Positions 33,203 to 41,013 of a stretch of DNA of 48,968 nt are shown piece by piece (position 1 is the stretch's first letter; each line of letters opens with the position of its first letter). The notes under the pieces were generated by a model. The model was not told where the DNA came from. It did no database searches and saw nothing but the letters and a program-made list of their open reading frames with translations. The stretch comes from Natronococcus amylolyticus DSM 10524 (GTDB taxonomy: Archaea; Halobacteriota; Halobacteria; Halobacteriales; Natrialbaceae), in assembly GCF_000337675.1 (NCBI RefSeq), contig NZ_AOIB01000043.1, positions 131,835-180,802 on the forward strand, given 5' to 3'. A program made the position numbers and the translations under genes.

Positions 33203-33960
33203 AGCGCGACGTCGTCGAACCGACCGTCGTAGGCGATGTGGCCGGGATGGGTCGGCTCGATCCCCGAGAGGAAGAGTCGGTCGGCCTTCTTCCAGGTGTT
33301 CTCGTAACAGAGGTGGGCGAGCTCGCCCGCTGTCGTTCGGATCCGTCTGGGGCCGTTGTCGTGGATGACTCGCCGGGCGACGCGGTTCTCGAGGGCATCG
33401 ACCAGATCGGCCTCGCTGTCGATCGACGTCTCGAATGCGGTGTAGGCGACGCCGACCGAACTCGGCAGGTGGGCGTACGAGGAGGCAAACGGCGGATAGG
33501 AGAGCATGTCACACAGCTCTCGAGCGCGACGGTTGTGCGACGGGAGGTGTTTGGGGTTGAAGATCTCGACCGCGTCGATCGTCTCCGCGTACGTTCGCAG
33601 TTCGGGCTCGCCGAGGCTCACGGTCGCGAACTCGGGATGGGGAGCCAGTACTGCGGCGCCCTGGCGGTCGAATTCGGCCATGGCCACCTCGAGGGGGATA
33701 AAGTCGGGGACGGGTTCCTCGAGACCGATCGCGAGGACGTGTTTGCGGTCCCGCCAGGAGCCCGTAAAGACCTCTCTGGCCGGGACGACGAGCAGGTCGT
33801 CGCTCGAGTAGGCTGCCGCGCGCTCGCGGATCTCCGGCAGGCGGGTAAAGTGCGGTGCGTAGACGATTGCGTCGAGGCCGGCACGCGTCGCGCGCTCGAC
33901 GACGTCGTCGTTGAGCACCTTCACGTGACAGTCGACCCGAACTTCCTCTCCATCGCTCAC
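33196..33960 (-). CDS. PHP-domain phosphoesterase-like protein
   Basis: A 254-residue protein of the PHP superfamily. The N-terminus reads VRVDCHVKVLNDD, where the usual H-x-H is D-C-H, so the first metal motif is altered. Later motifs are YAPHFTRLPEI, VVPAREVFTG, LAPHPEF and AVEIFNPKHLPSHNRRA, and Asp/His near IRTTAGELAH. Members hydrolyse phosphoesters; the role here is unknown. It starts at ATG 33960 and is convergent with the short gene before it. Confidence 0.8.
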   Translation of the reverse strand: MSDGEEVRVDCHVKVLNDDVVERATRAGLDAIVYAPHFTRLPEIRERAAAYSSDDLLVVPAREVFTGSWRDRKHVLAIGLEEPVPDFIPLEVAMAEFDRQGAAVLAPHPEFATVSLGEPELRTYAETIDAVEIFNPKHLPSHNRRARELCDMLSYPPFASSYAHLPSSVGVAYTAFETSIDSEADLVDALENRVARRVIHDNGPRRIRTTAGELAHLCYENTWKKADRLFLSGIEPTHPGHIAYDGRFDDVALY

Positions 33961-34178
33961 GAGTATGCTGGGATTTTCGCGGGGGTCGAGTTATGAATTC
34001 TGATTCGATCGCCGCCTGACGGCGCGGTGATGAGTCCTCGAGACGGAGCGCGCTCGAGGCTGTTTACTACGAACTACAGCAGAAGCGTTCGCATCGCTTC
34101 GAGCCGTTCGAACCGACGAACTACCGTTCGTCGCTGTATTCAGCGCGGCTCCGCCGCGTTGACTGCTTGGCGAGCGCG
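33961..34178. other. Intergenic stretch before the spt5 ghost
   Basis: No gene is visible. It holds a GCCG/CGGC mini-hairpin, a motif CGCGCTGAATACAGCG on the minus strand (34132-34147) related to the repeats flanking the 39.7-40.85 kb island, and a CGCGGC/GCCGCG hairpin at 34144-34158. Confidence 0.5.
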
Positions 34179-34188
34179 TTAGCGCTCG
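34171..34188 (-). terminator. Hairpin overlapping the ghost spt5 stop codon
   Basis: CGAGCGC and GCGCTCG form perfect 7-base arms around 4 bases that include the ghost TAA. On the minus strand it would be the end-of-gene hairpin of the lost spt5 copy. No T-run follows. Confidence 0.35.
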
Positions 34189-34232
34189 TCACTGTCGAGC
34201 ACGCGAATCTGGTCGCCCCGCACCGTCACGCG
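34179..34232 (-). pseudogene. Ghost 3' end of a second spt5 copy
   Basis: Read on the minus strand this gives RVTVRGDQIRVLDSDER and a TAA stop. VTVRGDQIRVLDSDER is identical to the last 16 residues of the intact Spt5 encoded just upstream in transcription order. The 51 bases differ at 11 positions, all silent, including CGC/CGG, AGT/TCC and TAA/TAG. The match stops abruptly 2-4 bases before an AT-rich inverted repeat at 34234. It is a leftover of a diverged spt5 allele, not a recent tandem copy. Confidence 0.85.
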
Positions 34233-34233
34233 C

Positions 34234-34293
34234 CTAAATTTTACGTCGTCGGGTGCCTCGCTTCGCGTCGGTACCCCTCCTCGCAAAATTTAG
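34234..34293. repeat. 60-base element bounded by inverted repeats
   Basis: CTAAATTTT at the left and AAAATTTAG at the right are perfect 9-base inverted repeats. The interior has GGTGCC and GGTACC as further near-complementary segments around TCGCTTCGCG. It sits between the ghost and true spt5 ends and could be a recombination scar or a small mobile hairpin. Confidence 0.5.
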
Positions 34294-34345
34294 TACAAAA
34301 CGTCCTCGGCGCTCTCCTGCGGATCGCGCCGAGCGAACCGACTCG

Positions 34346-34783
34346 CTACCGCTCGTCGGAGTCCAGCACCCGGATCTGGTCTCCGCGAACCGTCACGGGA
34401 ATCGGGACCGTCGCCTCGTACAGTTCGACCGTCACCTGATCCTTGCCCTCGTCGATGCGCTGGACCTGGGCCTTCTCGCCCTTGAACGGGCCGGCGATGA
34501 GCTCGACGATGTCGCCCTCGGCGATCCCCTCGACGTCCGGCTTCGGCGAGAGGAAGTGTTCGACTTCCGAGATGTCGGATCTCCCGGGGACCATGCTACG
34601 CGCGTGGGGAATGTCCTCGAGTACCCGCGTGATGACGGCGTCGTCGTCGGCCTCGACCATCACGTAGGAGGTCAGCGAGTCCGGCGCGAGCGCGGCGTGG
34701 ATTTCGGGCTCCTCGCGGTTGATGATCATGTCGGCGACGGTGCGCTCCTGGCTGGCCGTCGTCTTGACCGCGTAGATACCCAT
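34346..34783 (-). CDS. spt5: Transcription elongation factor Spt5 (NusG)
   Basis: A 145-residue archaeal Spt5. The NGN domain begins [20 protein letters not shown] and includes SLTSYVMVEAD and IPHARSMVPG. The KOW domain is IAEGDIVELIAGPFKGEKAQVQRIDE at about residues 82-110. It binds the RNA polymerase clamp with Spt4 to increase processivity and can link to ribosomes. It overlaps the upstream secE stop by one base (TAATG), the usual archaeal secE-spt5 arrangement. Confidence 0.96.
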   Translation of the reverse strand: MGIYAVKTTASQERTVADMIINREEPEIHAALAPDSLTSYVMVEADDDAVITRVLEDIPHARSMVPGRSDISEVEHFLSPKPDVEGIAEGDIVELIAGPFKGEKAQVQRIDEGKDQVTVELYEATVPIPVTVRGDQIRVLDSDER

Positions 34784-34968
34784 TAGAAGCCACCACCGGC
34801 GTCGCCGGTCAGCAACAGCATGATTCCGCCGATGATGAAGCCGAGGAATCCGACGAGCAGGATTCCGGCCCCGGCGATCTTCGATACTTGGAAGAACTCC
34901 TCGGTAGTGGGTGTCGTCGCCATCTTCAACACCCGAACGTACGAGGTGAGGTCGTACGGAACGTCCAT
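34783..34968 (-). CDS. secE: Protein translocase Sec61 gamma subunit (SecE)
   Basis: A 61-residue single-span protein: an amphipathic N-terminal helix ([26 protein letters not shown]) followed by a membrane segment [21 protein letters not shown]. This is the normal archaeal SecE layout. It clamps the two halves of SecY in the translocation pore. It leads the operon with spt5. Confidence 0.94.
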   Translation of the reverse strand: MDVPYDLTSYVRVLKMATTPTTEEFFQVSKIAGAGILLVGFLGFIIGGIMLLLTGDAGGGF

Positions 34969-34990
34969 GTCTATCCGTTCACAGTGCGGG

Positions 34991-35000
34991 CTCTTTTATC
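34991..35000 (-). promoter_or_regulatory. TATA-like box of secE-spt5
   Basis: GATAAAAGAG on the minus strand, 23-32 bases before the secE ATG, fits a leaderless archaeal promoter. Confidence 0.5.
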
Positions 35001-35114
35001 TGTCTTTCGTGTCAGCCCCCCTGTTCTTGAAACGAAACGAGAGATCGCGCCGCGGCCAACGTTGCAGTCGACGGCCCGAGGACCATACTGTTCGCTCTCA
35101 AAGCCACAGTCGTT

Positions 35115-35312
35115 ATGGCCGAAGACGACACCGACCGCGCCGACGAGTACGAGGCGGAACGAGAGGCAGAGGTCGAGGAGGAACTCGAGCGCGTCGACCG
35201 CGACCCCGACGAGGTCGACGACGGCGACGACGACCTCGGCACCCAGAACGCGCCCCGATCCGACGAGCAGCCCGACGATCTCGAGGAAGCGGAAGGCGAA
35301 ACCGACTCCTGA
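35115..35312 (+). CDS. Very acidic small protein
   Basis: A 65-residue protein (MAEDDTDRADEYEAEREAEVEEELERV...) that is roughly half Asp and Glu, with a possible coiled coil at residues 8-28 and a disordered rest. Size and composition fit small haloarchaeal proteins, but extreme acidity means chance reading frames can look similar in this genome. Divergent from secE. Confidence 0.5.
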   Translation: MAEDDTDRADEYEAEREAEVEEELERVDRDPDEVDDGDDDLGTQNAPRSDEQPDDLEEAEGETDS

Positions 35313-35351
35313 CGCTCGAGCACCCGTTCGAACGCTCGAGCCGTCCGTCGG

Positions 35352-36308
35352 CTACTGCACTGCCGGCAGCACTTCCTCCTCGTAGAACTCGACGAACTCC
35401 GCCTGGTTCGAGCCGACGTTGTGGACCGCGACGTGGTCGAACCCGGCGTCGACGTACTCCCGAATTCCCTCGATGTGATCCTCGGGATCCGAGCCGCAGA
35501 CGACGACCTCCGCGACGTCCTCCTCCGTGACCGCTTCGGTCGCCTGTTCGAAGTGCGCGGGCGTCCGCAGCTCCCAGAGCAGTTCCCCCGGAAGCGCGGC
35601 TTGCGGCCAGATTTCGTGGGCAGTCTCGATCGCTCCCTGCTCGTCCTCGGCGTAGCAGACGTCGATCTCTGCGTACCGGGGCTTGTTCTCGCCGCCGCCC
35701 GCTTCGAACGCCTCGATCAGCTCCGGGTCGGGCGCGACCGCGACGAGGCCGTCGCCGATCTCCCCCGCTTTGCGCGCCGTCTTCGGGCCGTCCGCGGCGA
35801 TCGGAATCGGCGGAAGCTCCTCGGGCAGCGTGTATATTTTGGCGTTCTCGACGGTGTAGTACTCGCCCCGGTAGCTCGTCGTCTCACCCTCCCACAGGGT
35901 TCGGATGAGGTCGACCGCTTCCTCGAGCATCTCGAGGCGAACCTGGTGTTCGGGCCACCGATCGCCCAGGACGTGTTCGCTCAGGTTCTCGCCGGTGCCG
36001 ACCCCGAGGAAGAATCGACCGGGAAGCTGGACACCTGCGGTCGCGGCCGCTTGGGCGATGATCGCGGGGTGGTATCGCAGGATCGGACAGGTGATGCTCG
36101 TTCCCAGGGTGAGGTCGTCGGTCGCCTGTGAGATGGCGCCGATCACGTTCCAGACCAGCGGGCTCTCGCCCTGACTCGAGGTCCAGGGGTGGAAGTGATC
36201 GGAGATCATCGCGAAGTCGAACGCCGATCGGTCGGCGAGTTGGGCGTAGTCGGCGAGGTCGTTCGGACCGTGCTCCTCGCAGATGAGCTTGTGACCGATT
36301 TCCGTCAT
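35352..36308 (-). CDS. F420-dependent LLM-class oxidoreductase
   Basis: A 318-residue luciferase-like (LLM) TIM-barrel oxidoreductase. MTEIGHKLICEEHGPNDLADYAQLAD, FDFAMISDHFHPW, LGTSITCPILRYHPAI, GRFFLGVGTGENLSEHVLG and PIPIAADGPKTARKAGEIGDG match the F420-dependent glucose-6-phosphate dehydrogenase-like group (TIGR03557). The cofactor is a deazaflavin rather than FMN; the substrate in haloarchaea is not known. The ATG at 36308 follows a gap of about 70 bases from the protease gene, same strand. Confidence 0.9.
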   Translation of the reverse strand: MTEIGHKLICEEHGPNDLADYAQLADRSAFDFAMISDHFHPWTSSQGESPLVWNVIGAISQATDDLTLGTSITCPILRYHPAIIAQAAATAGVQLPGRFFLGVGTGENLSEHVLGDRWPEHQVRLEMLEEAVDLIRTLWEGETTSYRGEYYTVENAKIYTLPEELPPIPIAADGPKTARKAGEIGDGLVAVAPDPELIEAFEAGGGENKPRYAEIDVCYAEDEQGAIETAHEIWPQAALPGELLWELRTPAHFEQATEAVTEEDVAEVVVCGSDPEDHIEGIREYVDAGFDHVAVHNVGSNQAEFVEFYEEEVLPAVQ

Positions 36309-36379
36309 ACCCCACTCGAGGACGGTCTCGTCCCTAATCGGTACACCTGTGTGCGCCTGTCCGACCCGTCCCGCGACGA

Positions 36380-37468
36380 TCAGGGGAGGTCGACGTCCGG
36401 CCGGGGCTCGAGCGTCAATTCGACCGTCTCCCGCTCGCCCGTGCGGACGACCTCGATCTCGACGGTGTCGCCGGGAGACGTCTCGAGTGCGAGCGTCGAC
36501 GACAGTTGCTCCTGGTTCGGAATCTCCTGCCCGTCGATCGCGATGATCACGTCGCCGCCGACCGGGACGGGATCGCTGTCGATCGATTCGACCCCGTCGG
36601 TCGGCTCGAGGACGCCCTCCGCGGGTGCGTCCGAGGAGACGTCGGCGACGAGGACGCCACGGGGTTCCTCGAGGTCGTTCGCCTCGGCCAGCAGCGGACC
36701 GACGGGAACGACGCTGACGCCCAGATAGGCGTGTTCGTACTCCCCGTCCTCGGCGAGGGCGGGGACGACGCGATTCGCGAGCGCCGCCGAGATCGCGAAG
36801 CCGATCGTCTGGCCCGCGCCGGCGAAGACGACGCCGAGGGCGTCGCCCTCGAGGTCGACCAGCGGCCCGCCGCTGTTGCCGGGGTTGACCGGGGCGTCGG
36901 TCTGGATCGCCGCGGGGATCGAGAACCCGGTCGGACTCGGCAGCGAGCGGTCGATCCCGCTCACCAGCCCCTGGGAGATCGAGGCGTCGAGTCCCAGCGG
37001 GTTGCCCAGGGCGAGCACCTCTTGGCCGACGGTCGGCTCCCCGTCGGAAAACGACAGCGCCGACGCGACCTCGGGGACGTCGTCGACCTCGAGGACGGCC
37101 AGATCGCTGTGGACGTCCGAGCCGACGACCGAGGCCGAGCGCCACTGCTCGTCGCGAAACTGGAGTTCGACCTCGCTCGCCTCACCCGCGACGTGATCGT
37201 TCGTCACGACGTAATCGTCGTCGACGACGAACCCCGAGCCCAGCCCCGCGGGGATCTCGTCGCCGAAAACGTTGACGAGCACGACGGCGTCGATCGCCTC
37301 ATCGTAGACCTCGGTGTACCGTTCGTCGACCTGCGCCCGCACCGCGCGGCCGAGGCGTTCGGAGCGCCGACGGCCGTGGCCGTCGTCCGCGCCACTCCCG
37401 GTGCCGACGACGGCGACGGAGCCGATGGCGGCGCCGAGCAGCCGCCTACGCGTGATTGCTGAACTCAC
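36380..37468 (-). CDS. HtrA/DegP-like serine protease with PDZ domain, Tat-type signal
   Basis: The chosen GTG (37468) gives MSSAITRRRLLGAAIGSVAVVG, a twin-arginine signal without lipobox Cys, and lies 28-32 bases after a TTTTA box. The ATG at 37495 would add 9 residues. The trypsin-like domain has His92 (VTNDHVAG), Asp122 (HSDLAVLE) and Ser199 (NPGNSGGPLVD). A PDZ domain follows (about residues 250-355) with YLGVSVVPVG and GDVIIAIDGQEI. It is a surface quality-control protease, 362 residues. It diverges from the GH15 gene. Confidence 0.9.
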   Translation of the reverse strand: MSSAITRRRLLGAAIGSVAVVGTGSGADDGHGRRRSERLGRAVRAQVDERYTEVYDEAIDAVVLVNVFGDEIPAGLGSGFVVDDDYVVTNDHVAGEASEVELQFRDEQWRSASVVGSDVHSDLAVLEVDDVPEVASALSFSDGEPTVGQEVLALGNPLGLDASISQGLVSGIDRSLPSPTGFSIPAAIQTDAPVNPGNSGGPLVDLEGDALGVVFAGAGQTIGFAISAALANRVVPALAEDGEYEHAYLGVSVVPVGPLLAEANDLEEPRGVLVADVSSDAPAEGVLEPTDGVESIDSDPVPVGGDVIIAIDGQEIPNQEQLSSTLALETSPGDTVEIEVVRTGERETVELTLEPRPDVDLP

Positions 37469-37631
37469 GGAGTGTGCCACCTCGAGCAGGGCCATAAAAC
37501 ACTCACCCGGGTCCACACCTTCCCGCGACGACGAACACCCGGCGCTTGCTGGCGCACCCTTTTGCTGGCCATCGCTCGTATCTTCTTCCATATCCGCTTG
37601 CAGAACGGATTACGAGGCCCGCTGACTCATC

Positions 37632-39518
37632 ATGGACCATCTCCCACTTCGCGACTACGGCGTCATCGGCAACGACGACCGCTGTGCGCTCGTCAGCCGT
37701 CGCGGCTCGATCGACTGGTGTTGTTTCCCGCACCTCGAAGACGCGAGCGTCTTCGCTCGGATCCTCGACCTGGAGCGGGGCGGCCACTTCGCCGTCCACC
37801 CGGAGGCAAGCTACGAGTCCCACCAGGGGTACGCCGACCGAACGAACGTCCTCGAGACGGTGTTCGAGACGGCCGACGGGCAGGCGACCGTCACCGACTT
37901 CATGCCGATCGAGGACGACGACACGACGGACGAGGACTTCCAGCAGGCGATCTATCGCCGACTCGAGTGCGACCGCGGCGAGATCGAGTTCGCCGTCGAG
38001 TTCGAGCCGCGGTTCGACTACGCGCGCGTCGATCCGACTCTCGAGCGGACCGACGACGGTGTGGCGGCACAAAGCGACGACGAGCGGCTTCACCTGGTCG
38101 CGGACGATCGGCTCGAGTCCGAACTCGAGCTGGCCGACTCGGAGCCAACCGCGACCGGGACGGTCTCGCTCGAGGAGGGCGAGACCTGCTGGATCGGGGT
38201 CCAGTACGGCGGTGCCGAACCGTTCGCGTCGAACGATCCGGAGACGGTCCTCGACGAGACGAAGCGCTACTGGCGGTCGTGGCTCAGCGCCCGGGAGGAG
38301 ACCCCCGACTCGATGCCCGAACGCTGGTACGAGATGGTGATCCGCTCGGAGCTCGTCCTCAAGCTCCTGATCCACCACGAGACGGGGGCGATCCCCGCCG
38401 CGGCAACGACGTCGATCCCCGAGAAGATCGGCTCCGATCGCACCTGGGACTACCGATACAACTGGATCCGCGACGCGAAGTTCACCGTCCAGGCCCTCCA
38501 CGACACTGGCCACCGCCAGGAGGCCCGCGAGTACTTCGACTGGTTCGTCGACGTGATGCAAAACGACCCCGCGGAGATCCAACCGCTGTACGGACTCCAC
38601 GGCGAGACCGACGTCGAGGAGGAGATTCTCGAGCACCTCTCGGGGTATCGGGACACCCGCCCCGTCAGAATCGGCAACGGCGCGGCTCCCCAGCGCCAGC
38701 TCGACGCCTACGGGACGATCGTCCAGGCGGTCTACGAGACGATCCAGTACGACGACGATATCTCGCTGACCGACGAGCAGTGGGGCTCGATCTGCGATCT
38801 GATCGACTACGTCTGTGTCCACTGGTCCGAGCGCGATCCCGGCATCTGGGAGTTCCGCGAGGAACACCGCCACTTCCTGCACTCGAAGCTGCTGTGCTGG
38901 GTCGCGCTCGACCGCGGCATCTCGATCGCCGAACAGAACGGGTTCGAGGCACCCCTCGAGCGCTGGCGCGAGGAGCGTGAGGCGCTCCGCGAGGCGATCG
39001 AACAACGCGGCTACAGCGAGGAGGCCGGCAGCTTCGTCCAGCACTTCGAGACCGACGAGGCGATCGACGCCACCGCCCTGCTGCTGCCGATCTACGAGTT
39101 TCTCCCGCCCGAGGACGAACGGATCCAGAACACGATCGACACCGTCCTCGAGGAGCTGACGACCGACGACGGACTGGTTGTCCGGTTCGTCAACAGCGAG
39201 GTCCGCGAGGACGAGGAGGAAGCGTTCGTGCTCTGTTCGTTCTGGCTGATCGACGCCCTGGTCCTCTCGAACCGCCTCGAACTCGCCGAGGAGTTCTTCG
39301 AGTCGCTTCTCGACTACGCCAGCCCCCTTGGGCTCTACTCCGAGAAGCTCGATCCCGACAGCGGCCAGCTGCTGGGGAACTTCCCGCAGGCGTTCAGCCA
39401 CCTCGGGCTGCTCAACAGCGCCTCGTACCTGACGCGGGCGCTCGAGGCGGACGACGAGGTCTCGCCGGAGGACTTCCACCCCGACGGGATCGAGACGCTG
39501 TTCCGGTCCGGTTCGTAG
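37632..39518 (+). CDS. Glycoside hydrolase family 15 protein (trehalase/glucoamylase-like)
   Basis: A 628-residue GH15 enzyme. The N-terminal beta-sandwich begins LPLRDYGVIGNDDRCALVSRRGSIDWCCFP, the trehalase-like N domain. The (alpha/alpha)6 barrel has TWDYRYNWIRDAKFTVQAL, GIWEFREEHRHFLHSK with the likely general acid Glu, and LLGNFPQAFSHLGL near the C-terminus. It hydrolyses alpha-glucosidic bonds with inversion; archaeal relatives include trehalases and glucoamylases. No signal peptide is present, so it is intracellular. Confidence 0.9.
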   Translation: MDHLPLRDYGVIGNDDRCALVSRRGSIDWCCFPHLEDASVFARILDLERGGHFAVHPEASYESHQGYADRTNVLETVFETADGQATVTDFMPIEDDDTTDEDFQQAIYRRLECDRGEIEFAVEFEPRFDYARVDPTLERTDDGVAAQSDDERLHLVADDRLESELELADSEPTATGTVSLEEGETCWIGVQYGGAEPFASNDPETVLDETKRYWRSWLSAREETPDSMPERWYEMVIRSELVLKLLIHHETGAIPAAATTSIPEKIGSDRTWDYRYNWIRDAKFTVQALHDTGHRQEAREYFDWFVDVMQNDPAEIQPLYGLHGETDVEEEILEHLSGYRDTRPVRIGNGAAPQRQLDAYGTIVQAVYETIQYDDDISLTDEQWGSICDLIDYVCVHWSERDPGIWEFREEHRHFLHSKLLCWVALDRGISIAEQNGFEAPLERWREEREALREAIEQRGYSEEAGSFVQHFETDEAIDATALLLPIYEFLPPEDERIQNTIDTVLEELTTDDGLVVRFVNSEVREDEEEAFVLCSFWLIDALVLSNRLELAEEFFESLLDYASPLGLYSEKLDPDSGQLLGNFPQAFSHLGLLNSASYLTRALEADDEVSPEDFHPDGIETLFRSGS

Positions 39519-39852
39519 CTCGAATCGGGCACTGCAGAGATCGTTACGGGATTCGCTCGAGAGACTGCTTTGCCCGATCTTGGCTGTGAATCCGGATCGG
39601 CCGATTCGGTACATGGCGAGTGCGAACCTAACGCGATCACTTCCATCAACTAATAGAAATGTTGAAAGAGCCGTGCTGAATACACAGCGCGAGTGTAGAA
39701 CGAGGTTCAGTCCAATTTGCGAGGGTAGTGATCGCTCAATACAAGGTGCGGAATCAGTAAGCCGAGAGCTATCAAGGGCAATTAGCGGAGTCGTCCGCCC
39801 CGTACATTGCCCTATGAGTGGCTTTTACAGCTAGCGCGCCGTCGTTCGAGTA
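39519..39852. other. AT-richer gene-free stretch with repeat end
   Basis: 334 bases with no gene. Base composition drops sharply after about 39620 relative to the GH15 gene. It contains the left inverted repeat at 39672-39687 and, near the end, CTTTTACAG at 39824-39832, a TATA-like box 21-29 bases before the next ATG. Fragmentary frames have no recognisable similarity. Confidence 0.5.
39672..39687 (+). repeat. Left inverted repeat of the low-GC island
   Basis: CGTGCTGAATACACAG here matches the reverse complement of 40835-40850 (CGTGCTGAATACAGAG) at 15 of 16 bases. Similarity continues weakly inwards (GAGT..TA). Confidence 0.55.
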
Positions 39853-40512
39853 ATGGCTACTGAGGCTACCTTTACCGTTTCATCCGATCAGTTTCCCCTC
39901 GGCACCGTGTTCACACAACTACCGGGGGTAGCAATCGAACTCGAACGATTGATTCCTGCGCGTGACGTGGTGATTCCCTACTTCTGGGTTCGAGGAACGG
40001 AAGTTGAGGACGTTGAAGGAGCGTTTTCCGGCCACCCTGGAGTCAAACAAATCCAACTCGTCGATTCCGTCAAGGACGAGTATCTACTGCGTGTCGAGTG
40101 GTCAGTTGAATACGATGACGTGCTGAGTGTGCTGACCGAGGTAGACGTTCCGCTCATCAAGGCGACCGGCACGAACCAGCAGTGGACGTTCGACATTCGC
40201 GGGGACACTCGAAGCGACGTTGCAGCCTTTTACTCTCGGTGTCGAGAATTGGGGATTCCGGTCACGTTGACGGAACTGCGCGCACTGACACCGGTCGAGA
40301 CCGAAACCGAGGGAGCACTCACTGACACACAGCAAGAAGCACTGGTGCTCGCCTACGAGCGTGGGTACTTCGAGTCTCCGCGTGAGGTGACGATGGAAGA
40401 ACTCGGCGACGAACTCGGGATCTCTCAGCAGGCCATTGCGTCTCGGCTCCGCCGGGGGATAAAACATATCCTCGGGAGTACCCTTCCCAAAACGAAGGAA
40501 TCGGATCGATAA
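39853..40512 (+). CDS. Bat-type HTH_10 transcriptional regulator
   Basis: A 219-residue regulator. Residues 1-150 form a Bat-like ligand/regulatory domain (MATEATFTVSSDQFPLGTVF opening). The HTH_10 domain is ALTDTQQEALVLAYERGYFESP then EELGDELGISQQAIASRLRRGIKHIL. Most haloarchaea carry dozens of these. Its codons use more A and T at third positions than surrounding genes, so it was probably acquired recently. The likely target is the small zinc-ribbon gene downstream. Confidence 0.88.
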   Translation: MATEATFTVSSDQFPLGTVFTQLPGVAIELERLIPARDVVIPYFWVRGTEVEDVEGAFSGHPGVKQIQLVDSVKDEYLLRVEWSVEYDDVLSVLTEVDVPLIKATGTNQQWTFDIRGDTRSDVAAFYSRCRELGIPVTLTELRALTPVETETEGALTDTQQEALVLAYERGYFESPREVTMEELGDELGISQQAIASRLRRGIKHILGSTLPKTKESDR

Positions 40513-40531
40513 CCAGGTTAAAGGGTATTGT

Positions 40532-40560
40532 ATACTCAAAAGGAATACTTAGACTAGTAT
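40532..40560. promoter_or_regulatory. Candidate operator/promoter of the small zinc-ribbon gene
   Basis: Three ATACT half-sites occur: 40532-40536, 40545-40549 and inverted (AGTAT) 40556-40560. The last two form a 5-6-5 palindrome. The set covers about 23-51 bases before the next ATG, overlapping where TATA and upstream elements should be. Confidence 0.4.
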
Positions 40561-40582
40561 CTGACTAAGAGGGATGTAGAAA

Positions 40583-40768
40583 ATGCCCGATGGGATGAGC
40601 GAGCGGATAATGGCCGAATGTGTCGACTGCGGAAATGCCTATGCAGCTGAGGAATGGCCAGACGGGGCGATTCAACCGATTGGGGTAAAAAATGGATGTT
40701 CAGGCTGTGGCTCGACAGAATTTCAGGTTATCGAAGACACGAACGGTATCGATTTCCCTGAAGACTGA
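40583..40768 (+). CDS. Small zinc-ribbon protein
   Basis: A 61-residue protein (MPDGMSERIMAECVDCGNAY...) with CVDCG and CSGCG 25 residues apart, a one-zinc ribbon, and an acidic end. An internal Met (MSERIMAE) is an alternative start. It lies 70 bases after the Bat-type regulator and shares its AT-richer composition, so the two travel together. Function unknown. Confidence 0.72.
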   Translation: MPDGMSERIMAECVDCGNAYAAEEWPDGAIQPIGVKNGCSGCGSTEFQVIEDTNGIDFPED

Positions 40769-40834
40769 GCTAACTGCCTATTGAGATAGCCCGGATTACT
40801 CAAGATCGACGAAAATTATTGTAGTAAACTCATT

Positions 40835-40850
40835 CTCTGTATTCAGCACG
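40835..40850 (-). repeat. Right inverted repeat of the low-GC island
   Basis: On the minus strand CGTGCTGAATACAGAG, 15/16 identical to 39672-39687. The 245-base stretch 40769-41013 that holds it is AT-rich and has no gene. Confidence 0.55.
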
Positions 40851-41013
40851 CTGTTCTTGACAGCTATTGGTGAGATAGATTGCTACTCCGTTACCTACTC
40901 CACCTGTACGTAACGCGAGTCTCACACAACTATCTGAATAAACAAACTGCACTCCGATCTGCTATTGTTCCTCACCGAATAGCATAAATCAGAGATTCGC
41001 TGGCTCGATGAAC

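Noticed and set aside
37503..39614. 703-codon minus-strand open frame
   Set aside because: Mirror frame of the GH15 gene at 37.6-39.5 kb; composition dominated by Arg, Val, Leu and Asp without motifs.
39519..39852. Possible degenerate transposase remnant in the left flank of the low-GC island
   Set aside because: Short frames there show no recognisable transposase motif, so only the inverted repeats are reported.
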